DNA of 64,000 nt. It comes from Cupriavidus basilensis. Its GTDB lineage: Bacteria; Pseudomonadota; Gammaproteobacteria; Burkholderiales; Burkholderiaceae. Shown here piece after piece: positions 34,694 to 43,554 of the stretch (the first letter of the stretch is position 1; each line of letters begins with the position of its first letter). The stretch lies in contig NZ_JARJLM010000464.1 of NCBI RefSeq assembly GCF_029335485.1, positions 1-64,000 of the forward strand, read 5' to 3'. Below the pieces are notes generated by a model, which ran no database searches, had not been told where the DNA came from, and was given only the letters and a program-made list of their open reading frames with translations. A program made the position numbers and the translations under genes.

Positions 34694-35280
34694 AGTCCGA
34701 GCCATCCGAGAATGCGGGGGATCAGTCCGGGCTTGGAGCGATCGGTCAGGAAGCCGTCACCGACGTAGTCGATCTTCGCGTCCGCTAGCCGGCTTGAGAG
34801 GATGGTGTTCGAGTCCCCGATATCCATTGGACGGATGCGTCCCTCCAGCGCGATGCTGGTCTTCTCGCCGTTCATGTTGATGGTCTGGCTGCCAGCGATG
34901 ACGAAGTCGCCGTTAGGCAGCACGTCCTTGATCGTGGTGCTGATCTGCGCCAGCAGCTTGCCCGAGCGCTGGATGCGACCCTTGCCGCCGTAGTCGTCAC
35001 CGACCCCAAGCGTCATCTGCTGCGTCTGCCCCCATGAACTACCGAACTTGGCGTTTATGTTGGCACCGGCACTGGTGGACGTATCGGCCGTATTTGACGC
35101 GCTAGAGCTTTCGACAACGAGCACGGTGACCGCGTCGCCCACTTTGGCGGCCCTGCGATCACTCCCGAGCGAAAGGGGATTGTTCGCGTCGAATAGATTC
35201 GCTGCCCGCGCGCCGACAGCCAGGCCGAAACAGGCGAGAAGCGCCAGGCGTGCAAGGTGCACCCGCCATCCTGCAATCAT
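34687..35280 (-). CDS. flgH: L-ring protein FlgH
   Basis: 197 residues with the FlgH core: VGDAVTVLVVESSSASNTADTSTS, SGKLLAQISTTIKDVLPNGDFVIAGSQTINMNGEKTSIALEGRIRPMDI, ADAKIDYVGDGFL and a PRILGWLGLW end. FlgH is normally a lipoprotein. Here the N-terminus offers only LLAC at about residues 13-16 as a lipobox, unusually close to the start, or a plain signal peptidase site at GARA-AN, so lipidation is uncertain. It forms the outer-membrane L-ring. Confidence 0.92.
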   Translation of the reverse strand: MIAGWRVHLARLALLACFGLAVGARAANLFDANNPLSLGSDRRAAKVGDAVTVLVVESSSASNTADTSTSAGANINAKFGSSWGQTQQMTLGVGDDYGGKGRIQRSGKLLAQISTTIKDVLPNGDFVIAGSQTINMNGEKTSIALEGRIRPMDIGDSNTILSSRLADAKIDYVGDGFLTDRSKPGLIPRILGWLGLW

Positions 35281-36020
35281 TGAACACCTCGCTCCGGTCG
35301 GGCGACCAAGGCGTGGCCCTCGGCCGTGGCCATAAACAACGGCACCCCACGCGGCACGTCCTGCAACGCTGTCGCGTGCCGCGACACGACAACAGGCCCG
35401 GCCTTCACGGCAACTTCTTTCGTCTCGCCGCGCTTGTAGGCTGCGAGCGTCGCAATCCAGGGGGAAACGACCCGCTCGCCCGCCAACATGTCGCGACGGG
35501 CTCGGGCCACGCGATGCAGAGCATCGTAATACAGAGCACCGGGCGCCGGATCAGCCTGGCACGCCACAGGCGCGACGTCCGCCACGCCGACGGCTTCGCC
35601 GGCGGACAGCGCATGCACCAGTTCCACGCACTGACGAGTGACATCTGCGGGGCTGTGCACGGCCATCGAAGCGCGATCCTCACGTCCACCGATCCGTGAT
35701 ACGGAAACTTCGGGCGTCCCGGATTCGACGATGCGGTCGCGCATTGCGGGCACGGCGAGACGGACGTGCTCCGCGATCTCGGCCTTCGGCACACGCAGCG
35801 TCTCCGCGCGGTTTCCCATGCGGGCCACGATCACCGGCGCCGCTGCGAGACGCAACGCCTCGGGCAAGGCGGACAGATCTGCCATCTGCCCAAGCGTGAT
35901 CTCGGCGCCGCGCACCTCGACGCGATCCCACAGCGTCACCTGCGCCTGCGCGAACGACATCGCACAGATGCTGGCAAGAGCAACGGCGGCGCGTGCCACG
36001 TGTTCAGCGCTTGAGGCCAT
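35277..36020 (-). CDS. flgA: P-ring chaperone FlgA
   Basis: 247 residues with a signal peptide (AVALASICAMSFAQAQ) and a C-terminal SAF-type domain (RARRDMLAGERVVSPWIATLAAYKRGETKEVAVKAGPVVVSRHATALQDVPRGVPLFMAT). FlgA is the periplasmic chaperone that assists FlgI assembly. The middle is poorly conserved, which is usual. The start overlaps the end of flgG by 17 bases. Its genomic position between flgG and flgH is unusual compared with flgA-flgM layouts. Confidence 0.85.
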   Translation of the reverse strand: MASSAEHVARAAVALASICAMSFAQAQVTLWDRVEVRGAEITLGQMADLSALPEALRLAAAPVIVARMGNRAETLRVPKAEIAEHVRLAVPAMRDRIVESGTPEVSVSRIGGREDRASMAVHSPADVTRQCVELVHALSAGEAVGVADVAPVACQADPAPGALYYDALHRVARARRDMLAGERVVSPWIATLAAYKRGETKEVAVKAGPVVVSRHATALQDVPRGVPLFMATAEGHALVARPERGVQ

Positions 36021-36783
36021 TGACGATGCCCATCAGTTCATCGCCTGCCTGCACGACCTTGGCGCTTGCGCCATAGGCGCGCTGCAGCAGCAGTAGGGAA
36101 ACCAATTCTTCGGTGAGTTGAACGTTGGACGTTTCAAGCGATGCCTGCGAAAAGGAACCGAGACCGTCTTCGCCAGCCAGGCCGCGCGTGACGTCGCGCG
36201 CATTCTCATCTAGCCGGTACAAGCCGTTGCCTCCGGTCAGCAGCCGGCGGGTATCGGCGACCGACACGAGTTCTAGCTGACCGATCTCGGTCGGCGTCGG
36301 CTGGCCGCTGGTGACGACATAGACTTTGCCGGTGGTGGCAATCGACAGCGACGTCGCATCCACCGGCACGGAAATCGCGGGCTTCAGCGGCATGCCGTTG
36401 GCCACGGAGAGATAACCGTCTTCGTTGATGCGCAGCGTGCCGCCACGGGTGAGCAAGGTCTGCCCGCCCGGCGCCATGATTTCGAGAAATCCTTCACCCT
36501 TGATGGCGATGTCGAAGGGGTTGCCGGTCTGCCGCAGATCACCGGGCGTGAAGACGCGTGTCGTGCCATCGAATGCGACACCTTGCAGAATGTCCTGCCC
36601 TCTCACCGGCAGCGCACCACTGCGATAGCCCGGCAACGTCGCCGGCGCCACCATCTCCGCGAAGGAAACGAGCGCACGCTTATAGCCGGCGGTGTTCATG
36701 TTGGTGATATTGTTCGACACCACGCTGACGGCGCCCTGCTGGGCCTGCAGCCCCGTGGCGCCGATGTAGAAGACGTTGTTCAT
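36004..36783 (-). CDS. flgG: Distal rod protein FlgG
   Basis: 259 residues, normal length. N-terminal LQAQQGAVSVVSNNITNMNTAGYKRALVSF and C-terminal SLETSNVQLTEELVSLLLLQRAYGASAKVVQAGDELMGIVNGL are the rod-type signatures; DLRQTGNPFDIAIKGEGFLEI is the FlgG/F signature. It builds the distal rod that passes the P and L rings. Start overlaps the flgF stop. Confidence 0.93.
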   Translation of the reverse strand: MNNVFYIGATGLQAQQGAVSVVSNNITNMNTAGYKRALVSFAEMVAPATLPGYRSGALPVRGQDILQGVAFDGTTRVFTPGDLRQTGNPFDIAIKGEGFLEIMAPGGQTLLTRGGTLRINEDGYLSVANGMPLKPAISVPVDATSLSIATTGKVYVVTSGQPTPTEIGQLELVSVADTRRLLTGGNGLYRLDENARDVTRGLAGEDGLGSFSQASLETSNVQLTEELVSLLLLQRAYGASAKVVQAGDELMGIVNGLKR

Positions 36784-37523
36784 GCGGCTTCTCCCAACTG
36801 CCTCAGGGCCCGACCCATCATGTCGTCGTAGGCATGCACGAACTTCTGCCCCATTTCGGCCCGGCGCACAGACTCCATAATCGAAACGAAATCGGCTGCC
36901 GTAGACACATTTGCACTCTCGACGAACCCGGTGCGCAGCTGTGGGTTGTCGGCATCGATGCCACGCTCTCGCGCGCGGAAAAGATTGAGCGTCGCCCGCT
37001 CGAGCGCGGCGGGATTGCGGAATGTCATCACTGCGGCTCGGCCGGCCGGCCGACCGTCGGCGATCAGCGTGCCGTCGCTTTCGAAGCGCCAGGTTTTCTC
37101 GCGCACGACAAGATCGCCGCCGCCCGCGCCCTGGAGCACCCAGCCTTGCGGCGTGACAAAATGGCCGTTGTCGTCCAGAGCGAACGTCCCATAGCGCGTG
37201 TAGCCGATACCGTCCGGAGTGGCGACCTGGAAGAACCCTTCGCCGGAAATGGCGAGATGCGTCGGCACGCCGGTCGCGCGCAACGGTGCCGGCCTAAAGT
37301 CCGTGGCAACCCCCAGGGCCGGCACGAGCGCGCCGATCTGAGAGTGCAAGGCTGCTTGCGGCAAGACGCCTGCAGGCGATGCCGGGGCGGAAAGCAATTG
37401 AGAGAAAGGAAGCTGCCGCTTGTAACCGGTGGTCGCGATATTCGCGATGTTTTGCCCGGCAATTTCCAGACGACGACCTTCAAGACCAACAATCGCGGAC
37501 GCCACATCAAGAAGATGCGCCAC
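36780..37523 (-). CDS. flgF: Proximal rod protein FlgF
   Basis: 247 residues: SAIVGLEGRRLEIAGQNIANIATTGYKRQLPFSQ at the N-terminus, THLAISGEGFFQVATPDG in the middle and TGFVESANVSTAADFVSIMESVRRAEMGQKFVHAYDDMMGRALRQLG at the end mark the FlgF/FlgG family; position before flgG gives FlgF. The first 25 codons occur again, diverged, at 37838-37922 as part of a tandem duplication. Length is normal. Confidence 0.9.
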   Translation of the reverse strand: MAHLLDVASAIVGLEGRRLEIAGQNIANIATTGYKRQLPFSQLLSAPASPAGVLPQAALHSQIGALVPALGVATDFRPAPLRATGVPTHLAISGEGFFQVATPDGIGYTRYGTFALDDNGHFVTPQGWVLQGAGGGDLVVREKTWRFESDGTLIADGRPAGRAAVMTFRNPAALERATLNLFRARERGIDADNPQLRTGFVESANVSTAADFVSIMESVRRAEMGQKFVHAYDDMMGRALRQLGEAA

Positions 37524-38000
37524 GAAATGCCCCTTTAATTTATGACGATTTTATGACATCTATTTTTTAACTTTGATTTTTTATCTAAAAAATCTCTCGC
37601 GCCAGTTTGACACCATTTATTGGATTTTGCAAAGAAACTACAGCGAATAGCGTGAGCTTCATCGAGACCGGTATTTCACCGATACAGATGCGGCACCGCA
37701 CGCCTCAAAAACGTCTTGATCTGGCGCCGGATTTCTTGACTGCCCGGCAGCACAGGCATCCGATCCTGTCGCATCATATTTTCAGCTAGAGACATGAGCC
37801 GCGACAAGAACCCTTCTGCTAGCTGCGGCTCCATCGAGATTTACGATGATTTGCCCGGCAATTTCCAGACGATGACTTTCGAGACGAACAATCGCGGACA
37901 CCACATCAAGAAGATTATCCATAAAAAACGCCTTTTATTTGTGACGTTTTTATGAAATCTTATACGTATTTTTTGCTTTATTTCTTTATCAGAAATACTC
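37524..38000. repeat. 399-bp tandem duplication between flhA and flgF
   Basis: On the minus strand the true flhA end (38001) is followed by a second flgF start (ATG 37922, reading MDNLLDVVSAIVRLESHRLEIAGQ to about 37838). This is then joined near 37835 to a second copy of the flhA tail (37833-37602, homologous to about 38232-38001), an AT-rich spacer, and the true flgF start at 37523. Corresponding points are 399 bp apart (37922 versus 37523; 38001 versus 37602). The copies have diverged visibly and the flhA' stop has become CGA. Confidence 0.85.
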
Positions 38001-40073
38001 TCACGCCAGCTTTCCACCATCCACGGAATTCTGTAAAGAAACCACAGCGAATGACTTGAGCTTCATCGAGCCCGGTATTTCACCGATGGAGAGTACCGAC
38101 AAACGCGGCACCGCACGCCCCGAAAACACCTTGATCTGACGCCGAATTTCCGGACTGCACAGCAGTACGGGCATCAGATTCTGTCGCATCATATTTTCAG
38201 TTAGAGACATGAGCCGCGACAAAAACCCTTCAGCTAGCCGTGACTCCAGCACGAAGCCGGGCGCGCCGCCGTCGGCTTGCTGCAGGTTCTGCACGATGGA
38301 AGATTCGAGCGCGGGATCCAGCGTCAGCACCGACAGCGTATCGTCCCCCACCGCCAGCCGCTGGCAGATCGACAGGCCGAGCTTGCCGCGCACGGCTTCC
38401 GCCAACAGAGCGGGATCCTTCTGATGGCGGCCGGCGTCGGCCAGCACCTCAATGATGACGTCGATATTGCGTACCGACACATGCTCCGCCACCAGATGTT
38501 GCAATACACGCTGCACATCGCTGATGGCGAGCACATTCGGTACCAGCTCTTCCACGAGCCCCGGCTGCCGGCCGCGCGTGCCTTCGAGCAATTGTACGAC
38601 TTCATTGCGCGAGAGCAACTGGTCGCCATGGTTGCGGATGACCTCGGTCAGGTGTGTGACCAGCACCGTTATCGGATCGACGAGCGTATAGCCTTTCACC
38701 TGTGCGGCCTCGGCCTGCGCGGGATCGATCCAGACCGCCGGCAGCTGGAACGCAGGATCCCGCGTTGCAACGCCCTCGATGGAATCGCCGCGCGTCGACG
38801 CGCGAATGGCGAGCGTCTTGTCCGGATAGAGCGTGCCTGCGCCGTAGCGGTCGCCGCGCAGCAGGATCTGGTAATCGAAATACCCTTCCAATGTCGCCTC
38901 AGCGAACGTTACGGCAGGGATGGTGATGCCTGTGTCCCGCGCATGCTGGCGGCGCAGACTTGCCACGCGTTCTATCAACACCTGCCGCATTGGCAGCCAG
39001 GTATCAGCCAGGCCCTTGGCGAAGGTGACCTCGATGCCGGTGGCCACGACCGGCACATCGGCGTCACTACCTTCGCCCGCCTCCGCACCGCCTTCCGCCA
39101 GCGCTTCCTCGAAGGTGCCGGCGCGCCGCCGCGCCAGTAGCCACACGCCTATCACCACGACCAGCAGAATCGCCACCGGCCATTTCGGCATGCCTGGCAG
39201 GGCGAACAGCGCGATCAGCGTGGCCATGACCACGAGCTGGATCTTGGGAAACCGCACGAGCTGGCGCAGCACCTCGGAACTCAGTTTCTGGTCGGCGGCG
39301 GAACGGGTGACGATGATGCCGGTGGCCACCGAGATGATCAGCGCCGGCACCTGGGTGACGATACCGTCGCCGATGGTAAGCAGCGTGAAGCGCTGCAGCG
39401 CCTCCTGCCAGGGCATGCCCATTTGCATCACGCCGATGACCAAGCCGCCGATGATGTTGATCAGCAGGATAACGATGCCGGCAATCGCATCGCCCTTCAC
39501 GAACTTGCTTGCTCCATCCATCGCGCCGTAGAAGCCGGCCTCTTTCTCCAGGCTCTTGCGGCGTGCTTTGGCCTCGTCCTGCGTGATGAGGCCCATGTTG
39601 AGGTCGGCGTCGATGCTCATCTGCTGGCCGGGCATCGCGTCCAACGTGAAGCGCGCCGCCACCTCGGACACGCGCTGAGCACCGCTGGTGACCACGACAT
39701 ACTGCACAACCACCAAGATGAAGAAGACGATCAGCCCGATGACGAAATTGCCCTGCACGACAAAGGCGCCGACCGCGCCGATGACCTCACCTCCGTTCGC
39801 GCTGGACAGGATCAGACGCGTCGCCGCCACATTAAGCGACAGCCGGAACAGCGTGGCCAGCAGCAGCAGCGATGGGAAGGTGGAGAAATCCACCGGTCGG
39901 TCGACGTAGAACGTCAGCAGCAGAATAGTCATCGCGAACGCGAAGTTCACGATGATCAGCAAATCCAGCGCGGAAGGCGGCACCGGTGCGAACAGGATCA
40001 ACAGGATCCCGATCACACCCAGAACCAGCACGAGGTCGCTCTGGCGACCCAACAATGACTTGAATTGTTCCAT
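38001..40073 (-). CDS. flhA: Flagellar export gate protein FlhA
   Basis: 690 residues, normal length. About eight transmembrane segments in the first 310 residues with the FHIPEP signature region: MTILLLTFYVDRPVDFSTFPSLLLLATLFRLSLNVAATRLIL, and FTLDAMPGQQMSIDADLNMGLI. The cytoplasmic nonameric ring domain follows (about 345-690), with YTLVDPITVLVTHLTEVIRNH and LISEGEIP-like LSIGEIPGSMKL near the end. It is the proton-coupled platform that receives substrate-chaperone complexes. Nothing suggests loss of function. It follows flhB by 18 bases. Confidence 0.96.
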   Translation of the reverse strand: MEQFKSLLGRQSDLVLVLGVIGILLILFAPVPPSALDLLIIVNFAFAMTILLLTFYVDRPVDFSTFPSLLLLATLFRLSLNVAATRLILSSANGGEVIGAVGAFVVQGNFVIGLIVFFILVVVQYVVVTSGAQRVSEVAARFTLDAMPGQQMSIDADLNMGLITQDEAKARRKSLEKEAGFYGAMDGASKFVKGDAIAGIVILLINIIGGLVIGVMQMGMPWQEALQRFTLLTIGDGIVTQVPALIISVATGIIVTRSAADQKLSSEVLRQLVRFPKIQLVVMATLIALFALPGMPKWPVAILLVVVIGVWLLARRRAGTFEEALAEGGAEAGEGSDADVPVVATGIEVTFAKGLADTWLPMRQVLIERVASLRRQHARDTGITIPAVTFAEATLEGYFDYQILLRGDRYGAGTLYPDKTLAIRASTRGDSIEGVATRDPAFQLPAVWIDPAQAEAAQVKGYTLVDPITVLVTHLTEVIRNHGDQLLSRNEVVQLLEGTRGRQPGLVEELVPNVLAISDVQRVLQHLVAEHVSVRNIDVIIEVLADAGRHQKDPALLAEAVRGKLGLSICQRLAVGDDTLSVLTLDPALESSIVQNLQQADGGAPGFVLESRLAEGFLSRLMSLTENMMRQNLMPVLLCSPEIRRQIKVFSGRAVPRLSVLSIGEIPGSMKLKSFAVVSLQNSVDGGKLA

Positions 40074-40091
40074 GACCGCGCCCGCCCAGGC

Positions 40092-41156
40092 CTAGTCTCC
40101 CTTGTCTTCTCGCGCGCGCAGGCGGCGATATACCGCCGCTACCGACGTATACAGGCCTGCGGGAATCTCTTCCTCTAACCGGCCCTGTGCGTGCAGTTCC
40201 CGCGCCAACTGCCGGTTCTCGACCACCGGCACCCCATACACCAGCGCCAACCGCTTGATGCGCTGCGCAAATTCGCCCGTCCCCTTCGTCACGATCTTCG
40301 GCGCCGCCATCGACGCCGGCTGGTACTGCAGGCAGACGGCAACGTGCGTTGGGTTGGCGATCAGCACGTCCGCGCCCCGCACATTGCGTAGACTGCGCGC
40401 CCGCCCTAGCATCTCGAGCTGCAGATGTTTGCGGCGCTGCTTGATGCGCGGATCGCCTTCTCGATGGCGCACCTCTTCCTTAACCTCGCGGCGGCTCATC
40501 TGCATGCGGCGCGCGAACTGCCAGCGCACGAGCACCTGATCGAGCACCATGAACACCAACGCCGCCGCGCCAAACCAGGCGATCACCCGCAGACCGTGCC
40601 GGAACAGCGCACCCGCCACGCTGCGGCCGTCCGCCGGCAACTGCGCGGCCACCACCGGAATCTCGCGGATGCAGAGATAAAGTACCGCGCCGTACACCAC
40701 CAGCTTGAGGCAGGCCTTGGTCGCCTCGATCAGAACCTGCATCGAGAACAGACGCTTGAATCCTTCCATCGGGTTGATGCGCGTCATGTCCGGCTTGAGC
40801 GCTGCCGGCGCGAACAGAAAGCGCGTCTGCAGCAGCCCGGCAGCCAACACTGCGGCCGCCACCACGCCGATCATCGGTGCCACGGCCAGCGCAATGTCGC
40901 GCACCAGTCGGAACATTACCTCCACCGTCGCGGCCGGCGCACCCGCCAGCGTGGGCAGAGCGGCAAATGCCTTGCTGCAGGCCATCGCCACGGCCAGCGC
41001 CGCAGCGTCACCCTTGGCCCACAGCCAGCCGCCGGCGGTCAGCACAGCGACCACCAGCCCCACATCCTGGCTGCGCACGACGGTGCCTTTCTTGCGCGCC
41101 TGCTCCAGCTTGTAAGGTGTCGCGTTCTCGCTGCGTGCCTGTTCCTGCTCGGCCAT
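40092..41156 (-). CDS. flhB: Export switch protein FlhB
   Basis: 354 residues. N-terminal ENATPYKLEQARKKGTVVRSQDV, four transmembrane helices, the FSMQVLIEATKACLKL linker and a cytoplasmic domain with the autocleavage site NPTH at 268-271 (VLIANPTHVAV). The intact NPTH implies that the rod/hook-to-later-substrate specificity switch is retained, although no filament-type substrate is encoded in the window. Normal length. Confidence 0.95.
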   Translation of the reverse strand: MAEQEQARSENATPYKLEQARKKGTVVRSQDVGLVVAVLTAGGWLWAKGDAAALAVAMACSKAFAALPTLAGAPAATVEVMFRLVRDIALAVAPMIGVVAAAVLAAGLLQTRFLFAPAALKPDMTRINPMEGFKRLFSMQVLIEATKACLKLVVYGAVLYLCIREIPVVAAQLPADGRSVAGALFRHGLRVIAWFGAAALVFMVLDQVLVRWQFARRMQMSRREVKEEVRHREGDPRIKQRRKHLQLEMLGRARSLRNVRGADVLIANPTHVAVCLQYQPASMAAPKIVTKGTGEFAQRIKRLALVYGVPVVENRQLARELHAQGRLEEEIPAGLYTSVAAVYRRLRAREDKGD

Positions 41157-41159
41157 GGC

Positions 41160-41915
41160 TCAGCCTGCGAAGAACCGGAACATCATGCGCACCAGCTCCA
41201 CCAGGCGCGGCGCGGTGAACAGCATCGAAGTGGCGCCAACCACGATGGCCAGGATGCCCTTGACCTGCAGACCGAGGATCAGCACGTTCATCTGCGGCAG
41301 CGCGCGCGACAACAGCGCCAGCCCCACATCCGCCGCGAACAGGGTTGCCATCAGCGCAGCACCGATACCCAACGCCAGCGTCATCGCCCCCCCCAGCAGT
41401 ACAAAGATGCGCTCTGGCTCAAACAGCATACCCTGCGCACCCAGTGGCACAAACTCCAGCGATGCTGCCACTAGCCGCAACAGATCGTGGTGCCCGTTAA
41501 TCGCGAAGAACACGATGCCCGCAAGCAGCGCGAACATCGTGCCAAACAGCGGCGTCTGCGCCCGCGTGGTCGGATCGATTAGCAAGGCCAGACCGTAGCC
41601 CGCCTGGATGTCGATCGTGCGGCCCACGATATACAACGCGGCAAAACACAATTGCAGAACCAGTGCGATGGAGATGCCGATCAGCAGCTCGGAGCCCATC
41701 GCCCGGACCAGCACGGCATTGTCCATCGCCACCATGTCAACCGACGGATATGTCACCACGCCCGCCGCGAGGCAGGCGGACATCGCCAGCGCCAGCAGGA
41801 TACGCACGCGCGCAGGCACCGCCACCAAGGTAAACGGTGGCGCAAAGAAAAGCGCCGGGCCCAGCCGCAAGGCTATCAGCAACGATGCAAGGGCCAATCC
41901 GGTAGACAACTCCAT
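41160..41915 (-). CDS. fliR: Export gate protein FliR
   Basis: 251 residues with six hydrophobic helices. The family patterns RLGPALFFAPPFTLVAVPARVRILLALAMSA, ELLIGISIALVLQLCFAALYIVGRTIDIQAGYGLALLIDP and VGLALLSRALPQMNVLILGLQVKGIL are clear. FliR joins FliP and FliQ to make the export channel. Starts 9 bases after fliQ and ends 3 bases before flhB. Confidence 0.94.
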   Translation of the reverse strand: MELSTGLALASLLIALRLGPALFFAPPFTLVAVPARVRILLALAMSACLAAGVVTYPSVDMVAMDNAVLVRAMGSELLIGISIALVLQLCFAALYIVGRTIDIQAGYGLALLIDPTTRAQTPLFGTMFALLAGIVFFAINGHHDLLRLVAASLEFVPLGAQGMLFEPERIFVLLGGAMTLALGIGAALMATLFAADVGLALLSRALPQMNVLILGLQVKGILAIVVGATSMLFTAPRLVELVRMMFRFFAG

Positions 41916-41924
41916 GACCCGCGC

Positions 41925-42191
41925 TCAGTTCAAGGTGGAAATCATCTTGATCACATCGGTGGCATAGGTGGTGAGCCGGCTCAGCATCCACGGCCCGAGC
42001 ACCACCATCACCAGCAGCGTGGCGACCAGCTTGGGGATGTAGCTCAGGCTCATCTCCTGCAATTGCGTCACCACCTGCACCACGCTCACCAGCAAACCGA
42101 CGAGTAGCGTAACGCCGAGCAGCGGCAACGCGATCAGGAACGCGTTCCACAGCATGCTGGAAATCAGTTGCTGGGCGAGATCGGGAGTCAT
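41925..42191 (-). CDS. fliQ: Export gate protein FliQ, first gene of the operon
   Basis: 88 residues from ATG 42191 (MTPDLAQQLISSMLWNAFLIALPLLGVTLLVGLLVSVVQVVTQLQEMSLSYIPKL). Two transmembrane helices with the diagnostic QxxTQLQExxLxxIPK motif. The longer open frame upstream is rejected because FliQ proteins are close to 89 residues. It is the first gene in transcription order, so the operon promoter should lie in 42192-42424. Confidence 0.94.
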   Translation of the reverse strand: MTPDLAQQLISSMLWNAFLIALPLLGVTLLVGLLVSVVQVVTQLQEMSLSYIPKLVATLLVMVVLGPWMLSRLTTYATDVIKMISTLN

Positions 42192-42424
42192 GCTTACATC
42201 ATTGGATTCACGTGGAGTATACGTCCACTGTGCTACGGAGGTGACGAATATCTCCACCCCCCGGATGGGCGGTAAGCTGATGCAGCGGATTGCGACACTG
42301 CACTAGACTTGCCCGCGCTATACCGCTACTCTCCGCAGGTTGCCGATCTGCACCATCTCACGCGGGCGATCGGCCGTTGCTTAACCGCATCCCCCGCAGC
42401 GCCCCTAGCGCGCGCCACTGCATC
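42192..42424. promoter_or_regulatory. Divergent control region, flagellar operon and TPR gene
   Basis: The 233 bases separate fliQ (minus) from the TPR gene (plus) and must serve both if the operon is a single unit. I looked for a sigma-54 TGGCAC-N5-TTGC box and for sigma-28 sites and found none I would defend. Confidence 0.4.
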
Positions 42425-43546
42425 ATGTCCGACGCAACGCTCGACCGCCTGCTCCGCTTTCTGGAAATCGACCCCGGCAATGCCCGCCTGCGTCTCGACG
42501 CCGCGCAGGCTGCCTACGACGGCGGCAACTACGATCTGTGCAAGGACCTCGTCGCGCAAGCCAGCGACGACGCCGCACCCGCGCTCCTCCACATCGGCGC
42601 ACTCGCGCGCATGGAGTCGGGCGATGCCGCCGGCGCGATACCGTTGCTCCAGACACTGCTCACGCAGGCGCCGAGCAACCCCGTTCTGCGCTACAACCTT
42701 GCTTATGCCCTGTCGCTGGCCGGTGCGTATGGCGACGCTCTGCAGACGCTGGGCGATCTCGACGATGATGCCAGTTCGTCAGCGCGGCTGCTCCGCACCC
42801 GGCTGCTACACTACCTCGGCCGCCTGGACGAGGCCCTGGCCGAAGGCGCGCAGCACGAGAATCAGGTCACCGGCGACCCGGAACTGGCCGGTGCATTAGC
42901 CCTGATTGCGCTCGATGCCAACGACTTCGACAAGGGGCGGCACTATGCAACGCTCGGCAGCGCCTCTGCCAACGGCAAGGTTGTCGCCGGCATGGACGCC
43001 CTGCAACAACAGCAACCGGACATCGCCCACGCCCTCTTCGCCCAGGCGCTGGAACAGAACCCACGCAGCGGCCGCGCCTGGCTCGGCGCCGGTCTCACCG
43101 ACCTGCGCTACCAGGTCATGGATACCGCCGCCGAAAAACTCGACCATGCTGCAGCGCTGCTCGGCACGCATGCCGGCAGTTGGGTGGCCGCCGGCTGGAC
43201 ATATATGCTGATGGACAAGCTACCCGAAGCGCGGGCGCGATTCGAAAAGGCACTGGATATCGACCGCAACTTCGCCGACACCCACGGCAGCCTCGCGGTT
43301 CTCGCCGTCAAGGAAGGCAATCTCGATGTCGCGCAGCGGTCGGCGGAAATCGGCACGCGACTCGATCCGCACAGCCTCTCGGCGATCTTCGCGAAGAGCC
43401 TAGTGCTGCAAGCACATGGGGATTCAAAAGCGGCGCAGCGTGCGTTGCGTACCGCACTGGATCTGCCTATCGGGGATGGAACGGGAGCGACAGTATCCGA
43501 CGTGCTGGCGCGGATTGCGAGTGCGCCAGGGCAGCGGCGGCATTGA
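42425..43546 (+). CDS. TPR-repeat protein divergent from the flagellar operon
   Basis: 373 residues from ATG 42425 (MSDATLDRLLRFLEIDPGN). Tetratricopeptide repeats run along the whole length, for example PGNARLRLDAAQAAYDGGNYDLCKDL (about 17-42), PSNPVLRYNLAYALSLAGAYGDALQTL (about 90-116), PRSGRAWLGAGLTDL and FADTHGSLAVLAVKEGNLDVAQR. No signal peptide or transmembrane helix, so probably cytoplasmic. Its divergent position next to fliQ, and a smaller TPR protein at the other end of the cluster, suggest a role with the secretion system such as a chaperone, scaffold or regulator. Confidence 0.8.
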   Translation: MSDATLDRLLRFLEIDPGNARLRLDAAQAAYDGGNYDLCKDLVAQASDDAAPALLHIGALARMESGDAAGAIPLLQTLLTQAPSNPVLRYNLAYALSLAGAYGDALQTLGDLDDDASSSARLLRTRLLHYLGRLDEALAEGAQHENQVTGDPELAGALALIALDANDFDKGRHYATLGSASANGKVVAGMDALQQQQPDIAHALFAQALEQNPRSGRAWLGAGLTDLRYQVMDTAAEKLDHAAALLGTHAGSWVAAGWTYMLMDKLPEARARFEKALDIDRNFADTHGSLAVLAVKEGNLDVAQRSAEIGTRLDPHSLSAIFAKSLVLQAHGDSKAAQRALRTALDLPIGDGTGATVSDVLARIASAPGQRRH

Positions 43547-43554
43547 TCCTGAAC

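Noticed and set aside
21577..42191. The cluster could be a Hrp/virulence non-flagellar type III secretion system.
   Set aside because: FlgB, FlgC, FlgF, FlgG, FlgE, FlgD, FlgH, FlgI, FlgA and FliE are all present, and no secretin (SctC) or needle gene is seen. It is of flagellar type despite the SctQ-like FliM.
42192..42424. Sigma-54 promoter for the flagellar operon.
   Set aside because: No GG/GC pair with the right spacing was found on either strand in this interval.
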